From Theropithecus gelada (lineage: Eukaryota > Chordata > Mammalia > Primates > Cercopithecidae), in assembly GCF_003255815.1 (NCBI RefSeq), contig NC_037683.1:77621440-77685439 (forward strand): 64,000 nt of DNA, written 5' to 3'. Position numbers and translations under genes: made by a program. The notes beneath the pieces are model-generated. The model had not been told where the DNA came from. It did not search any database and saw nothing but the letters and a program-made list of their open reading frames with translations. Shown in pieces: positions 22,767-31,070 of this stretch. The stretch's first letter is position 1, and each line of letters starts with the position of its first letter.

Positions 22767-22981
22767 AATTTATTTATTATTATACTGTAAGTTGTAGGGT
22801 ACATGTGCATAACGTGCAGGTTTGTTACATATGTATACTTGTGCCTTGTTGGTGTGCTGCACCCATCAACTCGTCATTTACATCAGGTATAACTCCCAAT
22901 GCAATCCCTCCCCCCGCCCCCCTCCCCATGATAGGCCTGGTGTGTGATGTTCCCCTTCCCGAGTCCAAGTGATCTCATTGT
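22767..22981 (-). promoter_or_regulatory. L1 3' UTR with polyadenylation signals
   Basis: The sense strand ends ...TACAGTATAATAATAAATAAA, giving AATAAA hexamers just before the tail. The 3' UTR also holds a G-rich tract at 22907-22928. Plus-strand sequence such as GTACATGTGCATAACGTGCAGG is the reverse complement of the standard L1PA 3' end. Confidence 0.9.
22907..22928 (-). promoter_or_regulatory. G-quadruplex-type tract in the L1 3' UTR
   Basis: In sense the tract has four G runs of 4, 6, 6 and 3 separated by single bases (A, C, A). This is the conserved L1 3' UTR polypurine tract. Quadruplex folding is known for this region in L1 generally and is inferred here. Confidence 0.8.
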
Positions 22982-25900
22982 TCAGTTCCCACCTATGAGT
23001 GAGAACATGCGGTGTTTGGTTTTCTGTTCTTGTGATAGTTTGCTAAGAATGATGGATTCCAGCTGCATCCATGTCCCTACAAAGGACACAAACTCATCCT
23101 TTTTTATGGCTGCATAGTATTCCATGGTGTATATATGCCACATTTTCTTAATCCAATCTGTCACTGATGGACATTTGGGTTGATTCCAAGTCTTTGCTAT
23201 TGTGAATAGTGCTGCAATAAACATACGTGTGCATGTGTCTTTATAGCAGCATAATTTATAATCCTTTGGGTATATACCCAGTAATGGGATGGCTGGGTCA
23301 TATGGTACATCTAGTTCTAGATCCTTGAGGAATCGCCATACTGTTTTCCATAATGGTTGAACTAGTTTACAATCCCACCAACAGTGTAAAAGTGTTCCTA
23401 TTTCTCCACATCCTCTCCAGCACCTGTTGTTTCCTGACTTTTGAATGATCGCCATTCTAACTGGTGTGAGATGGTATCTCATTGTGGTTTTGATTTGCAT
23501 TTCTCTGATGGCCAGTGATGATGAGCATTTTTTCATGTGTTTGTTGGCTGTATGAATGTCTTCTTTTGAGAAATGTCTATTCATATCCTTTGCCCACTTT
23601 TTGATGGGGTTGTTTGTTTTTTTCTTGTAAATTTGTTGGAGTTCTTTGTAGGTTCTGGATATTAGCCCTTTGTCAGATGAGTAGATTGCAAAAATTTTCT
23701 CCCATTCTGTAGGTTGCCTGTTCACTCTGATGGTAGTTTCTTTTGCTGTGCAGAAGCTCTTTAGTTTAATGAGATCCCATTTGTCAATTTTGGCTTTTGC
23801 TGCCGTTGCTTTTGGTGTTTTAGACATGAAGTCTTTGCCCATGCCTATGTCCTGAATGGTACTACCTAGGTTTTCCTCTAGGATTTTTATGGTATTAGGT
23901 CTAACATTTAAGTCTCTAATCCATCTTGAATTAATTTTCGTATAAGGAGTAAGGAAAGGATCCAGTTTCAGCTTTCTACTTATGGCTAGCCAATTTTCCC
24001 AGCACCATTTATTAAATAGGGAATCCTTTCCCCATTTCTTGTTTCTCTCAGGTTTGTCAAAGATCAGATGGCTGTAGATGTGTGGTATTATTTCTGAGGA
24101 CTCTGTTCTGTTCCATTGGTCTATATCTCTGTTTTGGTACCAGTACCATGCTGTTTTGGTTACTGTAGCCTTGTAGTATAGTTTGAAGTCAGGTAGCGTG
24201 ATGCCTCCAGCTTTGTTCTTTTGACTTAGGATTGTCTTGGAGATGCGGGCTCTTTTTTGGTTCCATATGAACTTTAAAGCAGTTTTTTCCAATTCTGTGA
24301 AGAAACTCATTGGTAGCTTGATGGGGATGGCATTGAATCTATAAATTACCTTGGGCAGTATGGCCATTTTCACGATATTGATTCTTCCTATCCATGAGCA
24401 TGGTATGTTCTTCCATTTGTTTGTGTCCTCTTTTATTTCACTGAGCAGTGGTTTGTAGTTCTCCTTGAAGAGGTCCTTTACATCCCTTGTAAGTTGGATT
24501 CCTAGGTATTTGATTCTCTTTGAAGCAATTGTGAATGGAAGTTCATTCATGATTTGGCTCTCTGTTTGTCTGTTACTAGTGTATAAGAATGCTTGTGATT
24601 TTTGCACATTAATTTTGTATCCTGAGACTTTGCTGAAGTTGCTTATCAGCTTAAGGAGATTTTGGGCTGAGACAATGGGGTTTTCTAAATATACAATCAT
24701 GTCATCTGCAAAGAGGGACATTTTGACTTCTTCTTTTCCTAACTGAATACCCTTGATTTCTTTCTCTTGCCTGATTGCCCTAGCCAGAACTTCCAACACT
24801 ATGTTGAATAGGAGTGGTGAGAGAGGGCATCCCTGTCTTGTGCCAGTTTTCAAAGGGAATTTTTCCAGTTTTTGCCCATTCAGTATGATATTGGCTGTGG
24901 GTTTGTCATAAATAGCTCTTATTATTTTGAGGTACGTTCCATCAATACCGAATTTATTGAGCGTTTTTAGCATGAAGGGCTGTTGAATTTTGTCAAAAGC
25001 CTTTTCTGCATCTATTGAAATAATCATGTGGTTCTTGTCTTTGGTTCTGTTTATATTCTGGATTATGTTTATTGATTTGCGAATGTTGAACCAGCCTTGC
25101 ATCCCAGGGATGAAGCCCACTTGATCATGGTGGATAAGCTTTTTGATGTGTTGCTGAATCCGGTTTGCCAGTATTTTATTGAGGATTTTTGCATCGATGT
25201 TCATCAGGGATATTGGTCTAAAATTCTCTTTTTTTGTTGTATCTCTGCCAGGCTTTGGTATCAGGATGATGTTGGCCTCATAAAATGAGTTAGGGAGGAT
25301 TCCCTCTTTTTCTATTGATTGGAATAGTTTCAGAAGGAATGGTACCAACTCCTCCTTGTACCTCTGGTAGAATTCAGCTGTGAATCCATCTGGTCCTGGA
25401 CTTTTTTTGGTTGGTAGGCTATTAATTGTTGCCTCAATTTCAGAGCCTGCTATTGGTCTATTCAGGGATTCAACTTCTTCCTGGTTTAGTCTTGGAAGAG
25501 TGTAAGTGTCCAGGAAATTATCCATTTCTTCTAGATTTTCCAGTTTATTTGCGTAGAGGTGTTTATAGTATTCTCTGATGGTAGTTTGTATTTCTGTGGG
25601 GTCGGTGGTGATATCCCCTTTTTCATTTTTAATTGCGTCGATTTGATTCTTCTCTCTTTTCTTCTTTATTAGTCTTGCTAGTGGTCTGTCAATTTTGTTG
25701 ATCTTTTCAAAAAACCAACTCCTGGATTCATTGATTTTTTGGAGGGTTTTTTGTGTCTCTATCTCCTTCAGTTCTGCTCTGATCTTAGTTATTTCTAGCC
25801 TTCTGCTAGCTTTCGAATGTGTTTGCTCTTGCTTCTCTAGTTCTTTTAATTGCGATGTTAGAGTGTCAATTTTAGATCTTTCCTGCTTTCTCTTGTGGGC

Positions 25901-26809
25901 ATTTAGTGCTATAAATTTCCCTCTACACACTGCTTTAAATGTGTCCCAGAGATTCTGGTATGTTGTATCTTTGTTCTCATTGGTTTCAAAGAACATCTTT
26001 ATTTCTGCCTTCATTTCGTTATGTACCCAGTAGTCATTCAGGAGCAGGTTGTTCAGTTTCCATGTAGTTGAGCAGTTTTGATTGAGTTTCTTAGTCCTGA
26101 GTTCTAGTTTGATTGCACTGTGGTCTGAGAGACAGTTTGTTATAATTTCTGTTCTTGTACATTTGCTGAGGAGTGCTTTACTTCCAATTACGTGGTCAAT
26201 TTTGGAATAAGTACGATGTGGTGCTGAGAAGAATGTATATTCTGTTGATTTGGGGTGGAGAGTTCTATAGATGTCTATTAGGTCTGCTTGCTGCAGAGAT
26301 GAGTTCAATTCCTGGATATCCTTGTTAACTTTCTGTCTCGTTGATCTGTCTAATGTTGACAATGGAGTGTTGAAGTCTCCCATTATTATTGTATGGGAGT
26401 CTAAGTCTCTTTGTAAGTCTCTAAGGACTTGCTTTATGAATCTGGGTGCTCCTGTATTGGGTGCATATATATTTAGGAGAGTTAGCTCTTCCTGTTGAAT
26501 TGATCCCTTTACCATTATGTAATGGCCTTCTTTGTCTCTTTTGATCTTTGATGGTTTAAAGTCTGTTTTATCAGAGACTAGTATTGCAACCCCCGCTTTT
26601 TTTTGTTCTCCATTTGCTTGGTAAATCTTCCTCCATCCCTTTATTTTGAGCCTATGTATGTCTCTGCGTGTGAGATGGGTCTCCTGAATACAGCAGACTG
26701 ATGGGTCTTGACTCTTTATCCAGTTTGCCAGTCTGTGTCTCTTAATTGGAGCATTTAGTCCATTTACATTTAAGGTTAAGATTGTTATGTGTGAACTTGA
26801 TCCTGCCAT
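22982..26809 (-). CDS. L1 ORF2: L1 ORF2p, endonuclease / reverse transcriptase, intact
   Basis: 1275 codons, the same length as human L1 ORF2p, starting MAGSSSHITILTLN. It nicks target DNA and reverse-transcribes the L1 RNA on the freed 3' end. The N-terminal APE-type endonuclease (about 1-239) keeps all the residues I can check: N14, E43, D145 and N147 (GDFN), D205, D229 and H230 (SDH). The reverse transcriptase (about 498-773) keeps D600 in SIDAEKAFD and the FADD catalytic motif at 700-703. The C-terminal zinc-knuckle-like CX3CX7HX4C is present as C1130, C1134, H1142 and C1147. No stop or frameshift is seen. It is translated from the same RNA as ORF1 after a 63-bp spacer, which in known L1s uses an unconventional reinitiation. 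Whether every substitution is tolerated is unknown. Confidence 0.97.
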   Translation of the reverse strand: MAGSSSHITILTLNVNGLNAPIKRHRLANWIKSQDPSVCCIQETHLTRRDIHRLKIKGWRKIYQANGEQKKAGVAILVSDKTDFKPSKIKRDKEGHYIMVKGSIQQEELTLLNIYAPNTGAPRFIKQVLRDLQRDLDSHTIIMGDFNTPLSTLDRSTRQKVNKDIQELNSSLQQADLIDIYRTLHPKSTEYTFFSAPHRTYSKIDHVIGSKALLSKCTRTEIITNCLSDHSAIKLELRTKKLNQNCSTTWKLNNLLLNDYWVHNEMKAEIKMFFETNENKDTTYQNLWDTFKAVCRGKFIALNAHKRKQERSKIDTLTSQLKELEKQEQTHSKASRRLEITKIRAELKEIETQKTLQKINESRSWFFEKINKIDRPLARLIKKKREKNQIDAIKNEKGDITTDPTEIQTTIREYYKHLYANKLENLEEMDNFLDTYTLPRLNQEEVESLNRPIAGSEIEATINSLPTKKSPGPDGFTAEFYQRYKEELVPFLLKLFQSIEKEGILPNSFYEANIILIPKPGRDTTKKENFRPISLMNIDAKILNKILANRIQQHIKKLIHHDQVGFIPGMQGWFNIRKSINIIQNINRTKDKNHMIISIDAEKAFDKIQQPFMLKTLNKFGIDGTYLKIIRAIYDKPTANIILNGQKLEKFPLKTGTRQGCPLSPLLFNIVLEVLARAIRQEKEIKGIQLGKEEVKMSLFADDMIVYLENPIVSAQNLLKLISNFSKVSGYKINVQKSQAFLYTSNRQTESQIMNELPFTIASKRIKYLGIQLTRDVKDLFKENYKPLLSEIKEDTNKWKNIPCSWIGRINIVKMAILPKVIYRFNAIPIKLPMSFFTELEKTALKFIWNQKRARISKTILSQKNKAGGITLPDFKLYYKATVTKTAWYWYQNRDIDQWNRTESSEIIPHIYSHLIFDKPERNKKWGKDSLFNKWCWENWLAISRKLKLDPFLTPYTKINSRWIRDLNVRPNTIKILEENLGSTIQDIGMGKDFMSKTPKATAAKAKIDKWDLIKLKSFCTAKETTIRVNRQPTEWEKIFAIYSSDKGLISRTYKELQQIYKKKTNNPIKKWAKDMNRHFSKEDIHTANKHMKKCSSSLAIREMQIKTTMRYHLTPVRMAIIQKSGNNRCWRGCGEIGTLLHCWWDCKLVQPLWKTVWRFLKDLELDVPYDPAIPLLGIYPKDYKLCCYKDTCTRMFIAALFTIAKTWNQPKCPSVTDWIKKMWHIYTMEYYAAIKKDEFVSFVGTWMQLESIILSKLSQEQKTKHRMFSLIGGN

Positions 26810-26872
26810 TATGATATTAACTGGTTAATTTGCTCATTAGTTGATGCAGTTTCTTCCTAGCCTCGATGGTCT
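26810..26872 (-). other. ORF1-ORF2 intergenic spacer of the L1
   Basis: 63 bases between the ORF1 stop and the ORF2 start, the same size as in human L1. It has in-frame stops and no recognised IRES motif. Confidence 0.9.
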
Positions 26873-27889
26873 TTACATTTTGGCATGTTTTTGAGATGGC
26901 TGGTACCGGTTGTTCCTTTCCATGTTGAGTGCTTCCTTCAGGGTCTCTTGTAAGGCAGGCCTAGTGGTGACAAAATCTCTAAGCATTTGCTTATCTGTAA
27001 AGGATTTTATTTCTCCTTCACTTATGAAACTTAGTTTGGCTGGATATGAAATTCTGGGTTTAAAATTCTTTTCTTTAAGAATGTTGAATATTGGCCCCCA
27101 CTCTCTTCTGGCTTGGAGAGTTTCTGCCGAGAGATCTGCTGTGAGTCTGATGGGCTTCCCTTTGTGGGTAACCCGACCTTTCTCTCTGGCTGCCCTTAAG
27201 ATTTTTTCCTTCATTTCAACTTTGGTGAATCTGGCAATTATGTGTCTTGGAGTTGCTCTTCTCGAGGAGTATCTTTGTGGCGTTCTCTGTATTTCCTGGA
27301 TTTGAATGTTGGCCTGCCCTACTAGGTTGAGGAAGTTCTCCTGGATGATATCCTGAAGAGTGTTTTCCAACTTGGTTCCATTTTCCCCCTCACTTTCAGG
27401 CACCCCAATCAGACGTAGATTTGGTCTTTTTACATAATCCCATACTTCTTGCAGGCTTTGTTCATTTCTTTTTCTTCTTTTTTCTTTTGGTTTCTCTTCT
27501 CGCTTCATTTCATTCATTTGATCCTCAATTGCTGATACTCTTTCTTCCAGTTGATCGAGTCGGTTACTGAAGCTTGTGCATTTGTCACGTATTTCTCGTG
27601 TCATGGTTTTCATCTCTTTCATTTCGTTTATGACCTTCTCTGCATTAATTAGTCTAGCCGTCAATTCTTCCACTTTTTTTTCAAGATTTTTAGTTTCTTT
27701 GCGCTGGGTACGTAATTCCTCCTTTAGCTCTGAGAAATTTGATGGACTGAAGCCTTCTTCTCTCATCTCGTCAAAGTCATTCTCCGTCCAGCTTTGATCC
27801 GTTGCTGGCGATGAGCTGCGCTCCTTTGCCGGGGGAGATGCGCTCTTGTTTTTTGAATTTCCAGCTTTTCTGCCCTGCTTTTTCCCCAT
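26873..27889 (-). CDS. L1 ORF1: L1 ORF1p, RNA-binding trimeric chaperone, intact
   Basis: 338 codons, equal to human L1 ORF1p. It binds L1 RNA in cis to form the cytoplasmic ribonucleoprotein and acts as a nucleic-acid chaperone. The basic N-terminus (GKKQGRKAG) is followed by a heptad-rich coiled coil at about 52-153 (for example NRLDQLEERVSAIEDQM, which drives trimerisation). The RRM begins at about 157 (NLRLIGVPES), and a basic C-terminal domain includes REKGRVTHKGKPIRL (235-249). Proline-directed phosphorylation sites known in the human protein are conserved here: S18-P, S27-P, T203-P and T213-P. There is no stop or frameshift. The start is supported by position after the 5' UTR and by homology. 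Confidence 0.96.
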   Translation of the reverse strand: MGKKQGRKAGNSKNKSASPPAKERSSSPATDQSWTENDFDEMREEGFSPSNFSELKEELRTQRKETKNLEKKVEELTARLINAEKVINEMKEMKTMTREIRDKCTSFSNRLDQLEERVSAIEDQMNEMKREEKPKEKRRKRNEQSLQEVWDYVKRPNLRLIGVPESEGENGTKLENTLQDIIQENFLNLVGQANIQIQEIQRTPQRYSSRRATPRHIIARFTKVEMKEKILRAAREKGRVTHKGKPIRLTADLSAETLQARREWGPIFNILKEKNFKPRISYPAKLSFISEGEIKSFTDKQMLRDFVTTRPALQETLKEALNMERNNRYQPSQKHAKM

Positions 27890-28474
27890 CTTTGTGGTTT
27901 TATCTGCCTCTGGTCTTTGATGATGGTGATGTACTGATGGGGTTTTGGTGTAGGTGTGCTTCCTGTTTGATAGTTTTCCTTCTAACAGTCAGGACCCTCA
28001 GCTGTAGGTCTGTTGGAGATTGCTTGAGGTCCACTCCAGACCCTGTTTGCCTGGGTAACAGCAGCAGAGGCTGCAGAAGATAGAATATTTCTGAACAGCA
28101 AGTGTACCTGTCTGATTCTTGCTTTGGAAGCTTCCTCTCAGGGGTGTACTCCACCCTGTGAGGTGTGGGGTGTCAGACTGCCCCTAGTGGGGGATGTCTC
28201 CCAGTTAGGCTACTCAGGGGTCAGGGACCCGCTTGAGCAGGGAGTCTGTCCCTTCTCAGATCTCAACCTCCGTGTTGGGAGATCCACTGCTCTCTTCAAA
28301 GCTGTCTGACAGAGTCGTTTGCGTCTGCAGAGGTGTCTGCTGCTTTGTTATTGTTTTCTGTGCCCTGCCCCCAGAGGTGGAGTCTACAGAGACAGGCAGG
28401 TTTCCTTGAGCTGCTGTGAGCTCCACCCAGTTCGAGCTTCCCAGCAGCTTTGTTTACCTACTTAAGCCTCAGCA

Positions 28475-28519
28475 ATGGCGGGCGCCCCTCCCCCAGCCTC
28501 GCTGCTGCCTTGCCGGTAG
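28475..28519 (+). pseudogene. Antisense ORF0 of the L1, stopped after 14 codons
   Basis: In human L1 a primate-specific ORF0 of about 70 codons is read antisense within the 5' UTR. Here the matching start is visible and encodes MAGAPPPASLLPCR, followed at once by TAG at 28517-28519. A different frame runs open over 28416-28874 (152 codons) but does not correspond to ORF0 and has no known product. So ORF0 appears truncated in this copy, or the lineage ancestor lacked the long form. The identification rests on my memory of the human ORF0 start. Confidence 0.6.
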
Positions 28520-28894
28520 ATCACAGACTGCTGTAATAGCAATGAGGGAGGCTCCGTGGGTGTGGGACCCTCCCGGCCAGGTGTGGGATATGATCTCCTG
28601 GTGTGCCTGTTTGCTCAAAGCGCAGTATTGGGGTGGGAGTTACCCGATTCTCCAGGTGTTGTGTGTCTCAGTTCCCCTGGCTAGGAAAAGGGATTCCCTT
28701 CCCCCTTGCGCTTCTCAGGTGAGGCAATGCCTCGCCCTGCTTCAGCTCTCGCTGGTCGGGCTGCAGCAGCTGACCAGTACCGATCGTCCGGCACTCCCCA
28801 GTGAGATGAACCCAGTACCTCAGTTGAAAATGCTGAAATCACCGGTCTTCTGTGTCGCTGGCGCTGGGAGTTGAAGACTGGAGCTGCTCCTATT

Positions 28895-28904
28895 CGGCCA
28901 TCTT
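28895..28904 (-). promoter_or_regulatory. YY1 site at the L1 start
   Basis: In sense it reads AAGATGGCCG at about +12 to +21 of the element. In human L1 a YY1 site at this position fixes the transcription start. Its intact state supports promoter competence. Confidence 0.85.
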
Positions 28905-28924
28905 GCTCTGCCCCCAATTTTTGT

Positions 28925-28934
28925 CTCCTCTTTT
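28925..28934. repeat. L1 target-site duplication, 5' side
   Basis: CTCCTCTTTT, matching 22698-22707 exactly. It is separated from the L1 GGGGG start by 9 extra bases (28916-28924, AATTTTTGT on the plus strand). It is followed by AA, so in sense the pre-insertion site was TT/AAAAGAGGAG. Confidence 0.8.
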
Positions 28935-29060
28935 AACATATTATCTTCAGTCAGAAGATATTTTCAAAGTCGTGTACATGTTTTGTTTCATTTAGTGCTT
29001 TTTCCTTCATAGTAGATCATTCTTTGATCAGCTTACATTCATTGGCTATCTGACATTTTA
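28935..29060. other. Short spacer between the two L1 elements
   Basis: About 125 bp of AT-rich non-repetitive sequence between the young L1 5' end and the older L1 3' end. TGACATTTTA at 29051-29060 may be the older element's target duplication (compare TGACATTTAT at 36771-36780). Confidence 0.5.
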
Positions 29061-29635
29061 GTAATCTCTTTTTTAAGTAATTTCAACTTTTATTTTAGAG
29101 TCAGAGGACACATGCAGGTTTGTTACCTGGGTATATTGTGTGATGCTGAGGACGGATCATGTCACCCAGGTACCTAGTCTAGTACCCAACAGTTTTTCAA
29201 CCCTTGCCCCATTTCTCCTTCCCCACTCTAGTAGTCCTCAGTTTCTGTTGTAGCCATCTTTATGTCCATGAGTACCCACTGTTTGGCTCCTACTTATAAA
29301 TGAGAACATGCAGTATTTGGCTTTCTGTTCTTGTGTTAATTCACTTAGGATAATGGCCTCCAGCTGCATCCATGTTGCTGCAAAAGACATGATTTTGTTC
29401 TTTTTTATGGCTGTGTAGTATTCCATGGTGTATATGTAACACATTTTCTTTATCCCATCCACCAACGACAGGCACCTAGGTTGATTCCATGTCTTTGCTA
29501 TTGTGAGGAGTGCTGCAGTGAACATACAAGTGCATTATGTCTTTTTGGATGAAAAATTTGTTTTCTTTTGGATATATGTCCAGATCCAGTAATGGGATTG
29601 TTGGGTGAAATAGTATTAATAGTTCCGTTTTCTTT

Positions 29636-29742
29636 TCTTTTTAAATTTTTATTCACTTATATTTTAAATTAAATTAAATTTAATTTTAAGTTCCAGGCTA
29701 CATGTGCAGGATGTGCAGGCATGTTACATAGGTAAATGTGTG
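29636..29742 (-). mobile_element. Very short nested L1 3' end
   Basis: The plus strand shows an A/T-rich tail and then TTTTAAGTTCCAGGCTACATGTGCAGG...TTACATAGGTAAATGTG. This is the reverse complement of an L1PA 3' terminus, inserted inside the older L1's ORF2 region. The older L1 resumes at AAGTTCCTTTAGAAATCTC. Target duplication is uncertain (TTTTCTTTT versus TTCTCTTTT). Confidence 0.7.
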
Positions 29743-30713
29743 TTCTCTTTTAAGTTCCTTTAGAAATCTCTGAACTGCTTTTCACAGTGGCTGAACTAAT
29801 TTGCATTCCCACCGACAGCATATAAGCATTCCCTTTTCTCCACAGCCTCACCAGCATCTGTTGTTTTTTTCACTTTTTAATAACAGCTATTCTGATTGGT
29901 GTGAGATGGTACCTCATTGTAGTTTGGATTTGCATTTATCTGATGACTAGTGCTGCAGAGCAGTTCTTCATGTCTGTTGGCCACTTGTATGTCTTCCTTT
30001 GAGAAGTGTCTATTCATGTTTTGTACCTTTTTTTTTTTTTTTTTGGTAAATGGGGTTGGTTTTTACTTGTTCAATTGTTTAAATTCTTTATAGATTCTGG
30101 ATATTAGATCTTTGTCAGATACATAGACATAGTTTGCTAATATTTTCTCCTATTCTGCAGGTTGTCTGTTTACTCTGTTGATAATTTCTTTTGCTGTATA
30201 GAAGTTCTTTAGTTTAATTAGGTCCTACTTGTCAAGTTTTGTTTTTGTTGCAATTGCCTTTGAGTTTAGATCTTAGTCATAAATTCTTTCCCAAGGCAAT
30301 GTCCAGAATGGTGTTTCCTAGCTTTTCTTCTAGGATTCTTACAATTTGAGGTCTTAAATTTAAATCTTTAATCCATCTTGACTTAATTTTTGTATATGGT
30401 GAACAGTAAGAGTCCTGTTTCATTCTTCTTCGTTTGGCTAGCCAGCTATCTCAGTATCATTTGTTTAATAGGGATTCCTTTCCCCATTGCTTATTTTTGT
30501 TGACTTTGGCAAAGATCAGATGGTTATAGGTTTGAGATTTTATTTCTGGGTTCTCTATTCTGTTCCGCTGGTCTGTGTGTCTGTTTTTGTACTTCCACCG
30601 TGCGATTTTGTTTGCCATAGCCTATAGTGAGGTTTGAAGTTGGGCAATAGGATGCCTCCATCTTTGTTCTTTTTGCTTAGGATTGCTTTGGCTGTTTGGG
30701 CTCTGTTTTGGTT

Positions 30714-30727
30714 TCACGTGAATTTTA
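30714..30727. repeat. Alu target-site duplication, left
   Basis: TCACGTGAATTTTA, matching 31057-31070 (TCATGTGAATTTTA) with one C/T difference. Confidence 0.85.
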
Positions 30728-31056
30728 TTTTATTTATTTATTTATTTATATTTTATTTTATTTTATTTTTTGAGACAGAGTCTTGCTCTGCCACCCAGGC
30801 TGGAGTGTAGTGGCGCGATCTTGGCTTACTGCAACCTGCACCTCCCGGGTTCAAGCAATTTTCCTGCCTCAGCTTCCCTAGTGGCTGGGATTACAGGTGC
30901 ATCCCACCACACCTGGCTAATTTTTTGTATTTTTAGTAGAGATGGGGTTTCACTATATATTGACCAGGCTGGTCTCAAATGCCTGTCCTCAGGTGATCTG
31001 CCCTCCTTGGCCTCTCAAACTCCTGGGATTACAGGCGTGAGCCACCATGCCTAGCC
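30728..31056 (-). mobile_element. Alu (AluS-like) inside the older L1
   Basis: A (TTTA)n/(TTTTA)n tail at 30728-30770, then GAGACAGAGTCTTGCTCTGCC through GGCGTGAGCCACCATGCCTAGCC. Full length, reverse orientation, flanked by a 14-bp target duplication with one mismatch. It dates the older L1 as pre-Alu-S. Confidence 0.95.
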
Positions 31057-31070
31057 TCATGTGAATTTTA
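31057..31070. repeat. Alu target-site duplication, right
   Basis: TCATGTGAATTTTA; see 30714-30727. Confidence 0.85.

Larger units (their letters stand above)
22708..28915 (-). mobile_element. L1: Full-length L1 retrotransposon with both ORFs intact
   Basis: A complete non-LTR retrotransposon on the minus strand: 5' UTR (27890-28915), ORF1 (26873-27889), a 63-bp spacer, ORF2 (22982-26809), 3' UTR and an A-rich tail. It starts GGGGGCAGAGCAAGATGGCC in sense, as L1PA elements do, and is flanked by a 10-bp target duplication. The 5' flank reads TT-AAAA, the classic L1 endonuclease target. Both ORFs have the same lengths as human L1 ORF1p and ORF2p and no internal stop. In an Old World monkey this would belong to the young L1PA5-derived lineage, though I cannot place the subfamily by eye. 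The tail is A-rich with interspersed T rather than pure A, which may mean some age. Whether it is active cannot be read from the sequence. Confidence 0.95.
27890..28915 (-). promoter_or_regulatory. L1 5' UTR with internal sense and antisense promoters
   Basis: About 1.03 kb upstream of ORF1, complete to the GGGGG start. In known L1PA elements this region carries an internal RNA polymerase II promoter at its very 5' end and an antisense promoter further in. The sequence is relatively CpG-rich for this window (for example CCGATCGTCCGGC on the plus strand at 28779-28791), fitting a young copy. Antisense output would run rightward on the plus strand into the older L1. Confidence 0.9.

Noticed and set aside
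24465..28083. Plus-strand open frames across the young L1 (for example 24465-24746, 25695-26033, 26910-27305)
   Set aside because: They are antisense shadows of ORF1 and ORF2 of the minus-strand L1.
28895..28915. 5' truncation or inversion of the young L1
   Set aside because: The GGGGG start, YY1 site and full 5' UTR are all present in order, and no inversion breakpoint is seen.
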